From Fasciola hepatica (Eukaryota > Platyhelminthes > Trematoda > Plagiorchiida > Fasciolidae), in NCBI GenBank assembly GCA_948099385.1, contig CANUEZ040000061.1, forward strand, positions 12,942,001 through 13,006,000: DNA of 64,000 nt, read 5' to 3'. A model generated the notes under the pieces. The model was not told the DNA's origin, searched no databases, and worked only from the letters and a program-made list of their open reading frames with translations. The position numbers and the translations under genes are program-made. Of the stretch, positions 22,861 through 34,600 are shown piece after piece. Position 1 is the stretch's first letter. Each line of letters begins with the position of its first letter.

Positions 22861-25800
22861 TTAGTATCCAACGCTTTCCTCATAAGCTCTGTCAAAAGAC
22901 ATATAAGGATTCGTAAGAGCTATCAGTTTTTGGATGTCCAGAGCTACGTGTAGTCTAGACTTAAACATATTTAGGGAATCTACGGAACGTACATCAGCTG
23001 GGAGTTTATTCCACAGAGTTGCATATTTCAGGAGGAAGAAGTTTTGCCTTAAGGATTTCCGAGAAGAAGGGATCGTTATACGGTGTTCCCTATTACGCAG
23101 CTGATGTGTCGAGTTTATACTGAACTGAACTTGGCTGGAGGATACAGCTTGTTTGTGGAGCAAAGTAAACAAAATGCGAGGTTGAGTTTTATTCTCCTAA
23201 GCCATAGGGGATCAAGCCGCAGGAGTGTACACCGTTGTCTGTAGGTCAGGGTCGTAGAAGGCCCAAACAGTTTTTTGGTAAATCGACGCTGTACATTCTC
23301 AATGTCGATAATGTTACGTTTATGCATATTTGAGAACACAAGTGTACAGTACTCTAGGGTTGGGCGAATATGAGTTTTGTATATCTCTAACTTACTGTTC
23401 GTGAGAAGAAAATTTCTCTGCAACAAGCCAAGGGACTTATTTGCCCGTGCAGTCATGTAGGAAGTGTGTTCAGAGAAATTGAAAGTGAAAGAATATTGCA
23501 GTCCAAGGTCTCTAATTGTTGGGGAATATGGGAGTGAGACACCAACAATCTTAGGCGTATCATAAGGAATATTGCAGTTTAGCGAGAGATAACTGCTTTT
23601 GTTCACTGAAAATTCCATTTTCCAGCGATCACACCAGGAGGATAAGGACTGTACGTCGACCATGATGTTATTCGGTGCTACAGGTAGGTCTCCTCTTTCG
23701 AATTCATAGACTATCTTCATGTCATCGGCAAACAAGAAAATTTCGCCATAAGTGATGACATTGCAAATATCGTTTATATATAGTAAGAAGAGCAGTGGTC
23801 ATAGAACACTACCTTGGATAACCCCGCTGTTTACTGGGTGGGGGTCTGATATCTGACCGTTGATGCAGGTAACTTGGTGGCAGTCTTGTAGATAGGAATT
23901 AAACCAACTGAGTAGGGGGTTTTCAATACCGTATCCCCTGATCTTGTTGAGTAACTGCAGATTTGGCACTCTGTCGAAGGCTTTTGTCATATCAAGATAG
24001 ATGATGACGAGTGCTCTGTCTTTGTCGGCAGCTGTTGTTACCAAATTTAGAAAGTCAAATTGGCAGGTTGAACACGACCGTGATTTGAGAAATCCGTGCT
24101 GTCTTGGGTTGATGAGCTTATGTGCAGAAGGGTAGTCGGTCAGGTAATGTTTTACGACTTTTTCTAGCAGCCTCGAGATCATTGGCGTATGATTAATCGG
24201 GCGGTAATTGGCAATTTCATGCACTGCGCCTTTCTTGTGCCTGGGGATAACAATGGATTTCTTCCATTGGCTGGGGAAGGTCCCGGTTTGCAGAGATAAA
24301 TTGTATAGGTTTAGTAGTAGTAGGGGAATATCCGGGCCGCCTAGAGCGAATATTGCTGATGGTAGGCCGTCAGGACCGGGGTAGTAGGTCGGTTTGAAGG
24401 TGTGAATGTATCTATTTATATCCGTAGTGGTAACCGTGATAGAACTGAGTGAGGAGTTTGTGACAAACGGGATGACAAACTGGGTACACGATGGACTGAG
24501 AGACACGGTGGTTGTGAAGAAAGTATTAAACGTGTCAGCTATCTTTCGAGGTGAGGTTATGAGGTTATCCAAATGGATGATCTGTTTTATGCATCGAGTT
24601 GATTGTGGGGCACGAGCCCTGTGTAGCCGGGCTAGCTCTTGAGCTTTGTTTGGGTGGCGTAACGCTTTGGTTTCTTGCTTTAATTGTAGGTCACGGGCCT
24701 TGCGGTGGATTTCGTGATAGAGGCGTTCCAGTCTGAAGACTGTAGAAAAGTCTCTATTTCGTTGGTACTGCCGTCGAAGCTCGTCGTGTTTCTGCTTTAG
24801 CCTGGCTATATGGTAACCTGCTGGTCTGGATGGATTGTAGGGGCGTGATATGTTTTCGATGCATGAGTGTAAACTTGAGTACAGGATGTCAGCGGCGAAC
24901 TGGGGATTTGCTGTTAGGAAGAACTCGTCCCAGTTTCTGGAGTGAATTTGAGAGGGAATATGGTCCCATTTAAAGTGACGGAAGGAGGGACCGTTACATG
25001 GTAGGCTAACAGTACGTGGCTTGACTTGAAATCTGCAACTGACGATTTTATGGTCGCTGCCTGTGTAGTCGTTTAGCACGGAGGCAGAGACGTTCGTGAG
25101 ACCCAGGGTAAATATCAGATCAAGGATGTTATTCTTTCTGGTAGGTTGTTTTACATGTTGGGCCCACTGGCCCAGGCGAATGCATGAGGCAAATTGCAAA
25201 TACTTGTAGGGGGCAGAAAGGGAGGACCAGTTTACGCCCGGGGCATTGAAGTCGCCTGCTATAAATTTACCTCCAAATGGCAGGTCAGCGATGTAATTAA
25301 GTGCATCATTGATGGGATTAAATGTGGAAGTGTCGTTTCTGGGGGGGGGTTGATATATACAACCTACAACTATGTTCATCTGGGATAAGGAAATTGTAAA
25401 CCATATAGAATGTTCAACATTTGCGAGCACGGTATTTTCCAGTAGGGTGGCAGATAGGCTGCCCTTGACATACCCCATGCAACCTCCACCGCGGCGGTAG
25501 ATTCGTTGAGTCCTGAAGGTTTGATAACCGATCAGTGATATTTGGTCAGAAGGTATGTCCTCGGTGAGCCAAGTCTCAGTAATAAGGATTTTGTCGAAGT
25601 TGTGGACGACAGCCAGTATTTTTTATAGCGGAAAGCTTGTTCAATATGGAACGGGAGTTGAATAGTGCTATGGCAAGCATTTCTGTAGGAGGCTTTGAAG
25701 CGTCAGTGGATTTGGTAGCCAGGGTGTGCGTGGCAGGGCGGTGATCAATGGGCGGGTCATCCATGCAGGAAGACAGGATGTGAGTTGCTACTTCCTTTTG

Positions 25801-26157
25801 GACAGCTCTATCCTTATCGCCGCACGTTGTACATTGGGCCGAACACTCATGATGTTCAGTAGAGATTAACACTGGATGCTGAGGTGTTATTGTAACGCGG
25901 GCTAATAGATCTGGAGGGGGGTATGGTGACTCTAGGTGGGACCTTTGAGGCAAAACAGGTATGAATCGGGGGAGAGTTTGTAAGGATGCCAGGGGGTTAG
26001 CAAGGGGGCGGGGAGCAGTAGAGGAATGGCAGCCATGGTTTTGATGGAGGCCTTGTGAGGAGAAGGACGAAAGGCAGGGTAAGTGGGATTTTAATGGAAC
26101 AAGTAAGATGTTTTGGATAGAGTTTGTTGAGGTGGGAGGCATCTCACAAGGCTCCAT
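22861..26157 (-). pseudogene. LINE ORF2-like protein: endonuclease plus reverse transcriptase
   Basis: A long minus-strand reading that starts at Met 26,157 or upstream, with a Pro-rich N-terminal part holding a CTTCG motif. The endonuclease begins LAIALFNSRSILNKL near 25.66 kb; a run of six A at about 25.62 kb shifts the frame, after which it continues to Met 25,478 and a long open stretch to 23,799. Visible endonuclease motifs are GDFNAPGVNW and TGSDHKIV. RT motifs are YYPGPDGLPSAIF, QHGFLKSRSCST, IIYLDMTKAFDRV, GVIQGSVL and LFADDMKIV. One in-frame TGA follows GVIQGSVL, and a second frameshift lies near 23.16 kb before a C-terminal part ending AYEESVGY. Catalytic residues that I can see are intact. 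CR1/Jockey-group placement is from motif style; the exact clade is open. Confidence 0.9.
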
Positions 26158-26387
26158 GGAAAGAGTGTGAGGGGGTGGGGTAGTAGCGAAAGGGCTGTTG
26201 ATGAAAGGGGCCTTGGTGTGAAGGGTCAGTGTGAAGGGTCATGGCCTGTCTGAGTGCTGTTTCGACCAAGAAGTACGGTTCCTGACCAGGGTGAAGTCTG
26301 CCAGATGATTCACTGTCCGATCCATCGAACGATCAACGTCACACTTTCTGGAAAGCACCTCAAAGCCCCGGAGGAACGAGTATTTTA

Positions 26388-26455
26388 TTCCTACGTGGAA
26401 CCAGAATCAAAACAAGACTGCTCCTCAGGTTCTACGGTACTATTTGTGAGTTGAA
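26388..26455. repeat. BEL-family LTR fragment, probably 5' LTR of element D
   Basis: The text from AGAATCAAAACAAGA through GGTTCTACGGTACT aligns with the start of the other BEL LTRs here (GAAACCAAAATAAGATTGA ... GGTTTCTRTGGTACT at 8.66 and 18.61 kb). It lies just beyond the LINE, where the 5' end of element D should be. A later part of the LTR may continue near 26.74-26.78 kb, but this was not clear. Confidence 0.5.
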
Positions 26456-27417
26456 ATACGGTCTCATAACGATCATGCCTTCAACAGTGAGCCTCAGTCA
26501 CTATTCAACCGGAGAGTGGTCAAAATCAGGACAGAATAACGTACAACAAGAACAGTTGACCAAAAACCAGGTAGAAAATACCTGTCCTGTGGTCCAAGTA
26601 AATAGAACAAATTTCGCACGCTTAATTGGACCCAATAAACAATTGCCTGAGCGTCGCAACCAGAATGTCAGAGTCAAAAAACCGAACCGAACCGAAGTGA
26701 ACGTCTAAAATCCATCAGTGCGAGCGGATAAGCAAAAGTGAACCATAATAAAACAACCTACCCTGAGTTAGTGTGACTTATTCTCATACCAAATGTCCAG
26801 GGTTATCTCAGTAAGGAGGCACCATAATTAAAGAAAAAATTAGTGCTTCATTCGTGGAGAAACTTGGAGACACCCGTTAATGGCACTCCTTTGACATGTT
26901 CTACTATAACCTTGAATGTGAGTAAACAACGATTGCGCATGTGACAAGATGCCTTCCAGCTCAGAGAATGGTGTCACCACTAAAGTTCTCTTAGCACGGT
27001 CGAGGAGTTTGCTACGTTCGTTCAGATGGTAATGGTTCTCAAGTGCAAGTGCAGATTACCATATTGAGCGTTACAGTCAGTTCCCGTCGTGAATATCAGT
27101 AACTTGGAGCCTATGAATGTCCAGAGTGGTGCGTGAGACGTTCAAATCTACATCAAACGCTTCAAGGTACGGTGGGCCTCTCGTTATTCCTTAGAATCTG
27201 AAAAGAAGGCTTCGCATTTCTGGACCTTCCTAAGAAAGGCGGCCAATTCCCTGGTAAAAAAGTGGCTTTTCCGAGTGTTACATTTTCTTTGCCCCACGAA
27301 TCATCAAAAGCTTTCCTTCAGGGGTATTCTCAATGGGTGAATTTCGAAACACCTGAAAGAGGGGACTCCCCTGTTGATACGAGGTGACTGTGTTTTTATT
27401 CCAGTTCTGATTAAAGA
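26456..27417. other. Unassigned, includes dispersed repeat copy at 26.9-27.07 kb
   Basis: No coding motif. About 26,905-27,065 aligns with 45,010-45,175 (shared TGTGAGTAA(A/G)(C/T)AACGA, a TGCCTTCCAG/TGCTTTCCAG block and TCTCRAGYGCAAG), so it is a copy of a dispersed repeat; see the 45-kb entry. Confidence 0.45.
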
Positions 27418-27531
27418 GTAGCCAACTGAAGAGCCCCAAAGTTTGAACAAGATTGATTGGTAACTTCTACGGTGCTAGATTGGCAAATCATACTCGTGTG
27501 AGTTTTACGCAATCCTCAACTGTACAGCCAC
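27418..27531. repeat. BEL-family LTR fragment
   Basis: Closely matches 41,572-41,688 over about 110 bp, including CCCCAAAGT, ACTTCTRCGGYGCTAGATT and CGTGTGAGTTTTA, and more distantly the start of the LTRs of elements I and B. No internal element could be assigned to it, so it may be a solo or broken LTR. Confidence 0.6.
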
Positions 27532-30354
27532 AACGACCAACAACGGGTGCCAGGGTTTGGCGAAAGCCACAGTAATCCACTGCCTTCACAGCAGCCAGAG
27601 GTTAAATCCAAAGGATGCCACGGCGCACATGAGCAAATTGTCAACTAGTGCTCAAATGTGGTGATTGATTTGGGCTATTTTTGTTCGGGGATCAACAAGA
27701 ATAAATCGCATGGTCTAAAGGTTGAAAGTATTTGACAACGATTATGGGTGATTTCTGCCAATGTACATTACACTGCCCGCCAAATCCCACAATAAAACTG
27801 TCACTGTCCAGGATGTAGGTGCGGGGTCCGATTCATCCCGACCTACGTGAACCCCAAGGTTGAGCTTGTGTCGCTGGAAGTGATCTAGGTCTGCCGTTAG
27901 TTAGTAGCAGGCTAACTTACAGGGTTTCTTGGGAGTCCGCTCTAAATATCTGGGTTTTGTGGTTGCATCTGAAGATGATATGTTTCCCGTCGATAGATGA
28001 AGGTATACCCCCCAGTGCAGTCGGGCTTTGTGGATAGTTGGAGGAACGTACATCACACAAGGCTTCATGACCCGGAGCAGAATACGTAGCCAAATAAAAA
28101 GCTGAAACTTCTCGACAAGAATCAAAATAGTTAAAAGGTTCTTGAAAGTTGGGGGGTTCAGTTCCAGTGATCTATTCGCTTCGATGATGTTTGGAACAAA
28201 ACACGTATCAGCACGAACGCGGACTGGACAATGGTGCAAGGTGAACTTTCAGGTATGACCTTTCTGCAACTCATCTGTTAGTGGTTGTCCCAAGGTTCCA
28301 ACCATCCCACAAGCTATCCCAAATCATGGGCCGATTTGAAGTTTCTGCAAATGAACTCCATTTTAATTTTGTGAACATTGTACCAAATTAAGTTCAAGTG
28401 TACTTCCAGAATTTTGTGAGAAGTCAGGTATATGAGAGATAGTTCGAGTAAATGAAACGAAGGTCGCCATCAGAAGTTCGGAGTTTTCAGTCATTCTTCA
28501 TTAAAGCTTGGTCTGTGGGGTCACAGTAGCCCTCGCTACTGTCCACCTCTAGCAGGCATACTCTACGGAAGCCTCGAAGTACGCCTGCTCTAGTTGTTCC
28601 CACCTACTCCGTGTGCACCATGCTATGGATTTCTACACGACAATCTTGGATCACAGCAACGGGCTATTTATCTTTGTGTGAGCGGCACTCACAATGATGA
28701 CCGCATCGCCACTTCCGAGCGATCTGCTACGGCTGTCCATTTTTATCGAAGCTGCGCTTTTGGTAAATCCTCCCTTAGCCAAACTTTCCCAGGACCCCTG
28801 TAGCAAGTGGTTGACTTCTCTCCATCTTATGACACATTCCACCTGGGGTTTTTGGAGTGACCTTCCCTACACTTGACTGAGATAACAGACAGTTCAGAGT
28901 GAGTTGGTTCACATTCCGGGTCCAGGAGAGTCGGCAACTTAGATCTACATTCCAGTATGCATTTCGCTTCAGTTGGTAGGGTATTCCGCGTGTCGTTGTC
29001 GAGGATTTCCTGTCAGATTAAAGTTGTGAGTATTTTCCTGGCCGGTCGTACCAGTGCTTCCGAAAAGCCAATGCAATGGCTAGCAAGGTGTGGAGTGAAC
29101 TAAAGCCCCATTCCTTTAGCTATTGTTCCCTCAGACACCACGCGACTTTACCGTCTTATTCCGGTCACTGTGTGATTCTTGAATTTAAAAATTGTGAATA
29201 CCTCGCATTGTTATGTACTGGGGCATTCCCTGATTTTGCCTTGTGCATGGGCCTTAACCACGGTCAAGGAATACACAATTATCATCATCATTACATTTAC
29301 GTGGTCCAGGAAGCTCCAAAATCTCCCCAACCCCTTCCGCGCTCCAAAAATATGAGTCAAAGTTTGAGTGTTTTTGAGAATGCCCTGCCTTGCAGGGAAC
29401 CTTCGAGAGGCCAGTAAGAATACATCAGTGGTCATGTTACGCGGTACTTTGAGATGAACTACTTCGGGCTGTAAATTTTATCAGGCAGCCATACCTGATC
29501 TGCGTACTCCTCTGTTTTCACACGAACAATAAACCTAAATGGTCAGCCCCGACGTCCACACGTGAACACCATTCTGGATGAACCCTCGGGGCTGGAAGTG
29601 GGTCATCAATTGTTTGCATACTATCGCACCCCGAAGACCGCACATTGGGAGATTTTCGGCCACTCGGCTGACAGCTGATGGTCTCCTGGTCAGCAAAAAT
29701 TATCGATGACCATTATTCAGCCAATGATTCAAATCTGCATGTCCTTCTTTTCGATATAGATTGTCTGCTGGGCAGGTAGAATGTCCCTCTTCGTACTGAA
29801 GTCTGAGTTTGCCAACTTCCCTCCAACCTTCTCTAGCCGTTAGCTGGCACAGGGTTCAATTTTCGGATGACACTGCCGCAACTTCTTGCCTCCCTCAGAG
29901 TTATGGTCAGTCCTAGACAGCCCACAGGCCTCGAATGGGAAGGCGCGTAGTTGGGACTGACGCAGATTACCGATTTCTGCTTGGTTCCTTTCGCACGGCA
30001 GTAATATTCTTATGCTTGACCAGATTTGTAGTAATGTTTTTCACAATTGTAAACGGTACCTTGTGTCCTTTTCACCAAATCACTGCTCTTAACATTTGAG
30101 TTCACTTTGGGAAATAACACGGTTTCTCCATTAGGCTTCCCGTTTCCGTGGGGTTTGTCATCAGTTTTAATCGTTTCATTTCGATCCGACCATCTGCAGG
30201 CTTGGGTCTCAGCAACCCCGGCCATGTCCCTTGAGATGCAGCTGGGGAATCCGTCCAAGATGTCTACTTCTGCAGTTTTTCAAGCGTTCCCGCCTCATGG
30301 ACAGAAGGCGGCCGGGTTACCGGCGGGCTGTTCCTAGTGTAATTCAATTCTCGC
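27532..30354. other. Unassigned, 2.8 kb
   Basis: Open frames are short and without motifs I can name on either strand. It lies between BEL-family LTR pieces and is probably old retroelement debris, which I cannot show. A small CAT-rich patch lies at 29,280-29,295. Confidence 0.35.
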
Positions 30355-30657
30355 AAATCGAGCAACGCGTAGCCAATTCAAACGAATCTCAAGACCAGAA
30401 CAACATTGATTCGTAGTTTCTACGGTACTCAAGTATGCTGCCAAATAGACTTCACAGTATAACCCAAAGGTCCAAAGCCCCGTGGCTCAAGCACGACGGT
30501 CAGAAACGGTTCAAGGCGAAATTCAAATGTCTCACATGGATAAAAACACGTAAAAAGGTGTGGTATATGAGCGAGCTTTTCAAGGTAATGTTAAATATAG
30601 TCAAAGTTACAAAGCACGTAAAATATTTGGAAGAATTTTCAAAATTTGTTTTTTACA
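30355..30657 (-). repeat. 3' LTR of element C, diverged
   Basis: Begins GAGCAACGCGTAGCCAA, as near 41,563, then ACATTGATTCGTAGTTTCTACGGTACTC-like text that aligns with other BEL LTRs here (kept short; positions 30,398-30,430). The right end TTTTTACACC at about 30,650 fits the TTTACA/CC end of the other copies. Confidence 0.6.
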
Positions 30658-32321
30658 CCTAGTGCCACCGGTTGGCCTTCGTGGACTCGTGAATCACTGA
30701 GTCCGTTGAACACGAAGTTGGTTAAACGAGTGTTACGGTTGTTCATACAATGCAGTACTGTACGTGGTTCCGTTCAGAAGTTTGATTTCCAGTCTATTTG
30801 ATGAAAACATGTCTCAACCAGTACGGCTGATCTCATGGTCAGTGCTGCTGAAGTCAGTACCAGCCTCGGATTAGCAGCATTCATGGCTAGGGCCACTCTC
30901 GCCTTTGCGAATAATATATGATTGTGCCGTTGGCCATTTCCTCCTTCCCAGCAGTTGTAGGCCACTTCCCCGTATCCCACTTTTGACTCACCTGAAAAAA
31001 AGTGAAGCGGGGGGTCGTATGAGCACTTGACTCTTGTCGGAAATGTTGATATCTCGATCTCGTCCAGCTGACCCAGGCTGTTTAACTAGATGTGTTATCT
31101 CTTTTCGTCGTGGTTCTGGAGGGGTTCGTCCCAACTCGCCTCCTCTTGACACTGTAATTTCAACGAGATGCTTGCGGATAGATGCCGTAGCGTAACGAAA
31201 CTCAAGGGGCGACAGATACACGAGAATCACCTCCCCGTGAGGTTGGTCCTTCGGTTTCGCCAAGATGGACTATAAACTAATCACTTGCGGCGTTCCATCG
31301 AGCTCCAAGCGCTCACTACTTTTGTAGCAAGGATCCCAAAAACCGTCGCGGGCACCGAGTCCAGTCTGACCCCGGGAACGCATTGAGCACCTCATTGTAG
31401 TTGAGAAAGCGTTTTGTGAGCCTGATTCCTCCGGGCCGCTGGAATGGTGGTCCTTTGGGCCATGGATTTAGTGGTGGTACCCAAGTCATCGAAGGGACCT
31501 AGGAATCTGTCAACATAGGAATGGTTCACTGCTCTTCCTAATAGATTGCTGTTGTCATGAAGACCCTTGAGGGCTTCGCAAAGTACAAAGTTAGCGCAGA
31601 AAGGCGATAAAACTGTCCATACTGGATGAAATGTCAGTCTGTATTCTTCCAGTACCTGGCCCATGTTGTCTTTGGTCCACCAGAAATGAAGACAGACCTC
31701 TCTATCTTTAGAGACATCTTAACTGGTGGAAACATTTCACGATTATCCACAGAGGCGGCTAACTTTCTTGGCAGAAAAAAGCGTAGGGCCTTGATCAGCG
31801 GCTTCTTTCAATCTGGGCCCTTTGGTAAGTGGCGTTTATGGGACACCCTGACATTTCGCAGCACAATCGAAGATCACTCTGAACTTCTTCGGTCTCTTTG
31901 GGTTTAAGACCGGGCGACGGATTATGTACCACATCAAACTTGAGTCAGTTACGACCGCATATGATCCTTCTACATAAAACGAAGTCCATGTTACTTATAA
32001 TGGCTCACATATATTCTACTCCCAATTGCGGTCCTCGAGTGAGCTTGTTTTCAAGGAAGAATCATATATGGGTCAAATTCTTAGCTGCTCTGCATTGGTT
32101 TTTGGGTGGGTCCTCAGGACATGCGAACCTTGAAGCGGTCGATAAAACTTTTGGCATTCGCGGCTATCTACTTCAGAGCTAATATACCTTCTCGTGATAG
32201 GGCATCTCTGCCAACGGCCAAGTCGGCAAACTCGGCTTCACAAGGTGTGATAGGGTGCCCCTTATATGTCAGCCTTCTCCACAGAAGTTCAGTTGATTTA
32301 GACCCGTCCGCCGTAACTCGA
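30658..32321 (-). pseudogene. Element C: RT and RNase H, decayed
   Basis: Right to left: a region upstream of RT (RVTADGSKSTELLWRRL, 32.2-32.3 kb), RT start with LNPKRPKKFRVIFDCAAKC near 31.85-31.9 kb, then GQVLEEYRLTFHPVW and SPFCANFVLCEALKGLHD at 31.55-31.66 kb, and the palm box at about 31.52 kb read as SYVDRFLGPFDDLG (the second catalytic Asp is Arg). The reading continues smoothly past 31,493, so this copy is the original context of the duplicated segment. A connecting region with SPLEFRYATASIRKHL lies at 30.99-31.26 kb. RNase H has KARVALAMNAANPRLVLTSA and LVETCFHQIDW (30,774-30,980). The part between RT start and palm is shortened and frameshifted. Confidence 0.8.
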
Positions 32322-32678
32322 TGTTTAGCAATATAAAGCCAAATTCGAAACGGATCCAAAATTTAAACGCGATTGATCCGTATATCTGCCATACTAGAAT
32401 AATAAATGAACCATAACATATGACATATACGAACCTCAATCATGCGATCACACGGACGCAGAAAACGGGAGCCAAGCCGCGGAGTGCGAGAGACAAGCAC
32501 GTGCGTCACTCAGGTCTAAAACAGAATGTAACAGAGTAGAGCGTTGGACGCGAAAAGACAAAGGCTGGTCCATAAAACAGAGTGCATAAAACACGCAAAT
32601 AATGTACGTGAGCGAGTGGTATCAAGGACACGAAATTGTAGTGTTTTCGGGTGGTTTTCCACGACCGATCTTTACACC
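31493..32678. repeat. 1186-bp direct duplication, left copy
   Basis: Matches 38515-39700 at a constant offset of 7022 with fewer than about ten mismatches by eye. It contains part of the RT of element C (31,493-32,321) followed by a BEL LTR (32,322-32,678). Open frames that recur in both copies are shadows of decayed RT on the other strand, not a new gene family. Confidence 0.92.
32322..32678 (-). repeat. 3' LTR of element B
   Basis: Homologous to the 336-bp LTR of element I, best over its right part (AAAACACGCAAATAATGTACGT and the end TTTACA followed by CCGCCCAC). The start at TG 32,322 is my estimate; about 357 bp. Adjacent coding-strand sequence ends AGTGGGCGG, matching element I. Confidence 0.75.
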
Positions 32679-33490
32679 GCCCACTAAATTCCTCCCGAAT
32701 GTTGGCACAGTCACATGCTTGGAATGGGAATACTGATTCTCCCGACCTACTTAGACCCTACGATCGGTGCGAGTAACTAACGCTTCTGACGGCCGCATTC
32801 TACTCGCTATCACATTTGGCCTGGTGGCCAGGCCGACGCGATGTTATTCTGTTTCGCCTACGAGGTCCGCGGCTCGACGGCGGGCTTGAAGGGAGGAAGG
32901 TAGGTTCCGAAACCCATGTGCTGTCCTCGAGAGTACCGTCGTGGATTAGCAGCGTTTGCGTGTGTTAGTGTGTGTGCATGCGTGCTTATGTGCGGTTGGG
33001 GGTCGTGGGTGAAGTTGCACCTGAGTATATGGGTAAGTAACAACTACTACCACCTAAGGGAAATACTTTCCATAATGTCAATGATAAGGGACGAAAGGTG
33101 AGCACTGTGACATGTTCGTTGTAAGTTTTGGAGCAGCAGCCGGTTTCGTGCAAGTATGTGTGACTGAGTATGAGTGCATTTGAGTACTCAAGTATGTAAT
33201 AAGTACTACCTCTCCTGGGAAACGTTTTTAACAGCTTCAATGAAGAACCAGGTACAGTGATCAATATAGCATGTCTTGCCCGAGTTTGAGTAGATATCGA
33301 AAGCAACAGTAAGTGTTCATACAGTTGATCCGCAGTTGGCACAAAGAGTTTGAGCTTTCTGGGGCTTTAAATGGTCTACCAAGGTTCCGTGGCGTGGGCT
33401 GGTCCGTCTTCACTCTCGACGAGGCTGATACTGTGCACGTCGCTAGTGAGCATTCCGTTGGTGGTCTTCACCTAGACAGTTCTTACTAGT
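32679..33490 (-). other. 3' untranslated part of element B with a tandem duplication
   Basis: Follows the integrase end. A block at about 33,018-33,135 recurs at about 33,175-33,300 (GTAAGTAACAACTACTACC versus GTATGTAATAAGTACTACC, then a CTTTCCATAATGTCAATG versus TTTTAACAGCTTCAATG part), giving a period near 157-160 bp. It resembles the dispersed repeat at 26.9 and 45.0 kb. Confidence 0.55.
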
Positions 33491-34600
33491 TCGTCAGAGC
33501 AGCTGATAATTTCTATGAAAACGCCCAAAATACAGGTGCTGAAATGAGCGTGTTAGTCTACGACCATCACTATATCCCAAACCTTGAATGGTCTTGCTTC
33601 GGTTAGCCACTTCTGTCGAGCTTGCGGAGCCGGTAGCTAATCCTGCAGCCATCGCCTCCGAAAACCCTGGCAAGATAATTTGCCTGCTTCCATCCATGAA
33701 AGTAGCTCCTACGAAGTTTTGTCTGTCCATTGAAACCCACGTTCGACCTCAACGTTAATAGGTCGTTCGGGGTGAGCACCAGATGGGTGGGGTTATCGTT
33801 GGCTACTGGAACCAGTGGACGGTTGTTCAGAATTATTTCGGCTTCGGTCATGACGGTGCTCAAAGCTCCATCGTCGGGTGGCTATAGCTCAATGATCGAC
33901 AGCAATATTAGCCTAGCGGACCTGATCAGGCGTTCCAGTAAGCTGCCGCAATGAATGGCCTGCGGGGGTTGAAGTGTCATGGTATGCCATAAGCCACGGT
34001 TCGATTCTGCAGCTCGTCCATGTTCACGTTTTGGTGTCTACGCCGCAGTTTCCGATGAGCGCCCACGAAATTTGACCCATTGTCGAGGTGAGTATCTGCT
34101 GGTATGCCCCTTCGGTTGATAAAGACTGGCAAGGCCCGTAGGGCAATGTCGGTCGTCATCGAATGCGTGACTTCCAAGTGTACCGCACGTGAATTCGTGC
34201 ATGTCATGATGCACCCGTATCGTTTTTCCAACCCCTTTCCAAGCTTGAACCACAAAGGCCCGAAATAGCCCAGCCCGGTGCCACTGGAAGGCCACCAAAC
34301 CAGAGTCACCTCACATTCTGGCAGCGGAACCATGTATGGTTTGCCTACCGGGGCTTTGCGTCTCCTATAATGTACATGAAGTTGGATTACGCGTTTTAGA
34401 GCCTCTCTTCCTCTCGGTAACCGAAGGCGCTTTCCGTTGGTGCTTGTCAAGTGACTTTCCCCGGCTTTTTCCTCTACGGCGTGAACTTGTTGGGTCACTA
34501 GTTCTATCACAAGTTGTCCAGCCGGTAGTTATATGGGATATTTCGTGTCAAAGCTCAAGCGGAATTTGGTCGGCCTACAATCTACCCGTAGTAATCGATT
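33491..34600 (-). pseudogene. Element B: integrase, decayed
   Basis: A minus-strand open stretch at 33,977-34,510 carries the zinc-binding part (KRVIQLHVHYRRRKAP, where HxxC-type residues are partly lost) and the core: KRYGCIMTCTNSRAVHLEV, then GIPADTHLDNGSNFVGAH, with the DNGSNF box intact. It continues to 33,603-33,863 with EAEIILNNRPLVPV and HLVLTPNDLL, and to a C-terminal part at 33.5-33.73 kb with WKQANYLARVFGGDGCR. Frame changes occur between these blocks. It is the best preserved integrase of the BEL copies here. Confidence 0.87.

Larger units (their letters stand above)
19981..26250 (-). mobile_element. CR1/Jockey-like LINE, nearly complete, with long 3' UTR
   Basis: The coding part occupies 22,861-26,157 on the minus strand. 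Downstream (22,860 to about 20,010) is about 2.85 kb without coding motifs, ending in an AATATT-rich tail at 19,984-20,006 that directly abuts gag of BEL element D. The same family at 11.52-15.18 kb has a similarly long non-coding 3' part ending in (AAT)n, which supports taking this stretch as 3' UTR. The 5' end is placed near 26.2 kb, where the coding strand begins with a short G/C-rich leader next to a BEL LTR piece. The right boundary is uncertain by 100-200 bp. Confidence 0.75.

Noticed and set aside
31626..32336. Plus-strand frames of 93, 94 and 76 residues that recur at 38,648-39,358, suggesting a new conserved gene family
   Set aside because: They are shadows of decayed BEL RT on the minus strand inside a recent DNA duplication; identity reflects copying, not selection.
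31493..32678. The whole 1186-bp repeat as a simple LTR of element B
   Set aside because: It does not start with TG on its RT side, the RT runs on into the left flank, and related LTRs are about 336-357 bp.
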